Source: JBATTK01 sp049670505 | Lineage (GTDB): Bacteria > Bacteroidota > Bacteroidia > Flavobacteriales > Flavobacteriaceae | Reading direction: 5' to 3' | DNA: 16,269 nucleotides | Assembly: GCA_049670505.1 (NCBI GenBank) | Contig: JBATTK010000047.1 | Coordinates: 1 to 16,269 of the forward strand | Shown here: piece after piece, positions 14,050 through 16,269 of the stretch | Numbering within the stretch: the first letter of the stretch is position 1 | Layout of the letters: each line of letters opens with the position of its first letter | Notes under the pieces: model-generated | Seen by the model: only the letters and a program-made list of their open reading frames with translations | Told to the model about the DNA's origin: nothing | Database searches by the model: none | Position numbers and translations under genes: made by a program

Positions 14050-15459
14050 TTAGAAAAGTTTTTTCAGCACAAAGGTAAAAAGCAGATCTTTATTATACCG
14101 TTCGATCAAAACCCGTATTCGTTTACCTTCCTTATCGTTCAGCATCCGTAAAACCTCTTGGAGCTTATAATTGTAGATACGCTTGCCATTTACCGCCAAA
14201 ATTACGTCACCTTTTTGTAAACCGGCCAATTCTGCCGGGCTACCCGCCCGTATACCGGAAACCACGATTTCGGGCACCAAACTTAGCCTTGTCCTATTCG
14301 CCACCAATATCTGGACCGTTCCAAAGGATTTATTACTTTTATTCCTGACCACACCATTGGGGCTCGCAATACTTTCCGAAATATATCGCACTCCGTTATG
14401 TTGTAAATCAATACCACTAAGATTATATTGAAAACGGGCATTAAAATTCCCGTTCTTCTTTAAGGTGATTTTATGGTTGGGGTAATCAAAAATAATATTG
14501 AACCGTTTTAGAACTTCCCCACCTACACTTCCGTTCCTATTTCCAAGGTTTTTAATGGAATTAAACGATTGCATATTCGGAAAGGCCGTTTTTGCATTAT
14601 GCAAAGCAAAACCCCCAATTTTAATACTATTTACCTTGGTACGTCTTCCAAAGATATCCCCGTTCAATCCTTTTCCTAAAAAATCCTCATAGTTTTTCTC
14701 CGGTATCCCAATACCCTTTTCCTCATCTTTGAACAACCAAATGGCATCACTACTACCCGTGTCGACCAACAACCTTACGGGAACGTCATTTTTATCCTGA
14801 AACAAAACTTTGCCATCAATATAGGCCCTGTTTTTTACAACCGACATGGGAAAGGTTTCGGTCCTTTTAGTATTCGGCTTATAATCATAAAGATCAGGGT
14901 CATGGAATTTGATTGTCCTTGTCATATAGTTGATATCCACTACAAAATCCCTAAAAAGATCATACCCTATAATTCCGTGGATCGGAATTCCCAGGGAAGG
15001 GGAAAAATTCAAGTCTTTGTCCAACACCACATACAGCAGCTGATTATGGTTCCTAATGCTGCCCATTTTAAAAAAATTCTCTTCCGAGCTGAGCGCCTTT
15101 ATGGGCTCACCTTCCCCCAAACCTTTGATGGTAATCTCGGAAACCTTGTTTATTTGAATGGAATCCTGATCCAATAAATTAAAAAGAATAGGTTTACTGA
15201 CCCCCGAATCAAGTATAAAGGAAAGCTTTGCTCCATTTACTTCCATGGGAATGATGATCAGGTTGTTGATCAACTTAAATTTCACTTTTTCAAATTTCTT
15301 TCCCTCCGGCAAGTCATAACTTTGCGCCGTTCCAAAAAGGGGAAAGAACAGTAAAACTAAGGCGATATGTTTGATTTTAATACGCAATTGACTTGTTTTT
15401 AAGCAATTATCTCTTTTAAAGATAAACAATATATACATTGGTTTACCATAATTTAACAT
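14050..15459 (-). CDS. Secreted retropepsin-like aspartyl protease family protein with C-terminal PDZ domain
   Basis: The 469-residue protein has a signal peptide (basic RIKIK, hydrophobic HIALVLLFFPLFG, cleavage near TAQS at ~47). Two tandem retropepsin-like lobes follow. Lobe 1 has SFILDSGVS with Asp84-Ser-Gly and a later HGIIGYDLF (161-169). Lobe 2 has RLLVDTGSSDAIWLF with Asp233-Thr-Gly and GSVGGEVLKRF (310-320). A PDZ domain ends the protein (~395-465, VVSGIRAGSPAELAGLQKGDVILAVNG). Two Asp motifs in one chain suggest a bilobal pepsin-like site rather than a homodimer; DSG in place of DTG is tolerated in some active proteases. Starts at 15459 or 15438 (second Met) are both possible; the N-region is long with either. 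It likely acts in the periplasm or at the surface; substrate unknown. It diverges from the aminotransferase across 81 bp. Confidence 0.88.
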   Translation of the reverse strand: MLNYGKPMYILFIFKRDNCLKTSQLRIKIKHIALVLLFFPLFGTAQSYDLPEGKKFEKVKFKLINNLIIIPMEVNGAKLSFILDSGVSKPILFNLLDQDSIQINKVSEITIKGLGEGEPIKALSSEENFFKMGSIRNHNQLLYVVLDKDLNFSPSLGIPIHGIIGYDLFRDFVVDINYMTRTIKFHDPDLYDYKPNTKRTETFPMSVVKNRAYIDGKVLFQDKNDVPVRLLVDTGSSDAIWLFKDEEKGIGIPEKNYEDFLGKGLNGDIFGRRTKVNSIKIGGFALHNAKTAFPNMQSFNSIKNLGNRNGSVGGEVLKRFNIIFDYPNHKITLKKNGNFNARFQYNLSGIDLQHNGVRYISESIASPNGVVRNKSNKSFGTVQILVANRTRLSLVPEIVVSGIRAGSPAELAGLQKGDVILAVNGKRIYNYKLQEVLRMLNDKEGKRIRVLIERYNKDLLFTFVLKKLF

Positions 15460-15540
15460 ATATTAATGAATCAAATTAAAAGCGTAGGACTATTGTTTTG
15501 TCCATTATGATTTCTCATTTTTGTTGAAAATACGTATTGC

Positions 15541-16269
15541 ATGCCATCCATATCAAAGAAGGGACAGTTGATGCCCGAATCGCCCATTCGAAAATTGGTT
15601 CCCTATGCGGAACAAGCAAAAAGTAATGGGGTTAGCGTTATACACCTAAATATTGGTCAACCGGACATCAAGACCCCCAAGGTTGCCTTGGATGCCGTAA
15701 AAAACAATACGCTGGAGGTATTGGCCTATAGCAAAACCGAGGGTTCCGAAACGTATCGACAAAAATTGACCCACTACTACGCCAAAAACCATATTACGGT
15801 ATCGGCGGCCGATATTATTGTCACCACAGGAGGATCGGAAGCATTATCCTTTGTTATGGGGAGCATAGCCGATGCCGATGATGAAATCATTATCCCCGAG
15901 CCCTTTTATGCCAACTATAACGGTTTTGCCACATCTTCCGGTATAAAAGTGGTTCCGGTAATTTCACGTATAGAAGATAATTTTGCGCTGCCCCCTATAG
16001 AAGAGTTCGAAAAACTGATCTCCCCAAGGACAAAGGCCATATTGATCTGTAATCCTGGAAATCCTACAGGTTATCTATACAGCAAGGAAGAAATACAAAA
16101 ATTGGCCAAAATGGTCCGGAAATATAACCTTTTCTTGGTGGCCGATGAAGTTTATAGGGAATTTACCTATGATGGAAAACAACATTATTCCATTTTACAG
16201 GCACCAGAATTGGAGGAGCATGCAATTGTTGTGGATTCAGTCTCCAAAAGGTATAGCATGTGCGGGGCC
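15541..16269 (+). CDS. Class I/II pyridoxal-phosphate aminotransferase (3' truncated by the window end)
   Basis: The frame from the ATG at 15541 is open for 243 codons to the window end; the full protein is probably ~395 residues. It is a fold-type I aminotransferase of the aspartate aminotransferase-like group: LNIGQPDIKTP (36-46), TTGGSEAL (95-102) for phosphate/PLP contact, PEPFYANY (119-126), the cofactor-contacting CNPGNPTG (170-177), VADEVY with Asp202 and Tyr205, and the Schiff-base lysine as Lys236 in DSVSKRYSMCG. The amino donor cannot be read from this part; flavobacterial relatives are usually annotated as aspartate aminotransferase. A start at Met11 is less likely since MPSISKKGQLMPESPIRKL looks like the family N-terminus. 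It is divergent from the PDZ protease gene; no clear promoter is seen in the 81 bp between. Confidence 0.93.
   Translation, partial: MPSISKKGQLMPESPIRKLVPYAEQAKSNGVSVIHLNIGQPDIKTPKVALDAVKNNTLEVLAYSKTEGSETYRQKLTHYYAKNHITVSAADIIVTTGGSEALSFVMGSIADADDEIIIPEPFYANYNGFATSSGIKVVPVISRIEDNFALPPIEEFEKLISPRTKAILICNPGNPTGYLYSKEEIQKLAKMVRKYNLFLVADEVYREFTYDGKQHYSILQAPELEEHAIVVDSVSKRYSMCGA

Noticed and set aside
1..16269. Mobile element, CRISPR, defence system, biosynthetic cluster, polysaccharide-utilisation locus or RNA gene
   Set aside because: No transposase, integrase, spaced direct repeats, SusC/SusD pair, tRNA-like fold or defence-type domain was seen; every large frame is a housekeeping or single accessory gene.

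Overview
The window looks like ordinary chromosome of a marine-type member of the Flavobacteriaceae (Bacteroidota). The basis is a low-GC genome, no convincing Shine-Dalgarno sites, promoter elements of the Bacteroidota type (TTTG, then TAnnTTTG), and flavobacterial versions of FtsH, CdsA, a short Psd, PyrE and a DUF1573 protein. The genus cannot be fixed from the sequence alone; relatives of Zobellia, Maribacter or Arenibacter would fit.

Layout. 1-919 (+) is the 3' end of an M14-type zinc carboxypeptidase-like gene. 940-1527 (-) is a Nudix hydrolase whose start codon lies 7 bp from the divergent pyrE (1535-2176, +). pyrE is followed by a small SRPBCC-fold gene (2181-2573, +) that meets birA (2570-3301, -) tail to tail with overlapping stop codons. 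From 3395 to 8157 (+) there is a tight six-gene run: rsfS, ftsH, a LutC-like LUD-domain gene, cdsA, psd and an acyl-CoA-binding protein gene. The last three overlap by 11 nt at each junction. On the minus strand, 13250 down to 8187, lie valS, two GNAT acetyltransferases (the first resembling the AAC(3)-I family, the second with no ATG start) and an alkylglycerol-monooxygenase-like membrane hydroxylase. A monocistronic DUF1573 lipo/periplasmic-type gene follows (13446-13835, +), with a textbook Bacteroidota promoter and a strong intrinsic terminator. Last come a secreted bilobal aspartyl-protease-like protein with a PDZ domain (14050-15459, -) and, divergent from it, the first 243 codons of a class I/II aminotransferase running off the window (15541-16269, +).

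How the genes work together. The clearest functional unit is membrane and protein quality control: RsfS (ribosome silencing), FtsH (membrane protease, which in E. coli sets lipid balance through LpxC), CdsA and Psd (CDP-diacylglycerol and phosphatidylethanolamine synthesis) and an acyl-CoA-binding protein. The hydroxylase next door may also act on lipids. pyrE and birA are separate housekeeping functions.

No CRISPR array, insertion sequence, prophage, tRNA, rRNA or evident defence or secretion island is visible. I did not find a convincing undescribed multi-gene system; the observations worth following are local (start-site architecture, the gene pairings, the two acetyltransferases, the orphan LUD gene and the PDZ protease). 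All intergenic stretches are shorter than 300 bp.
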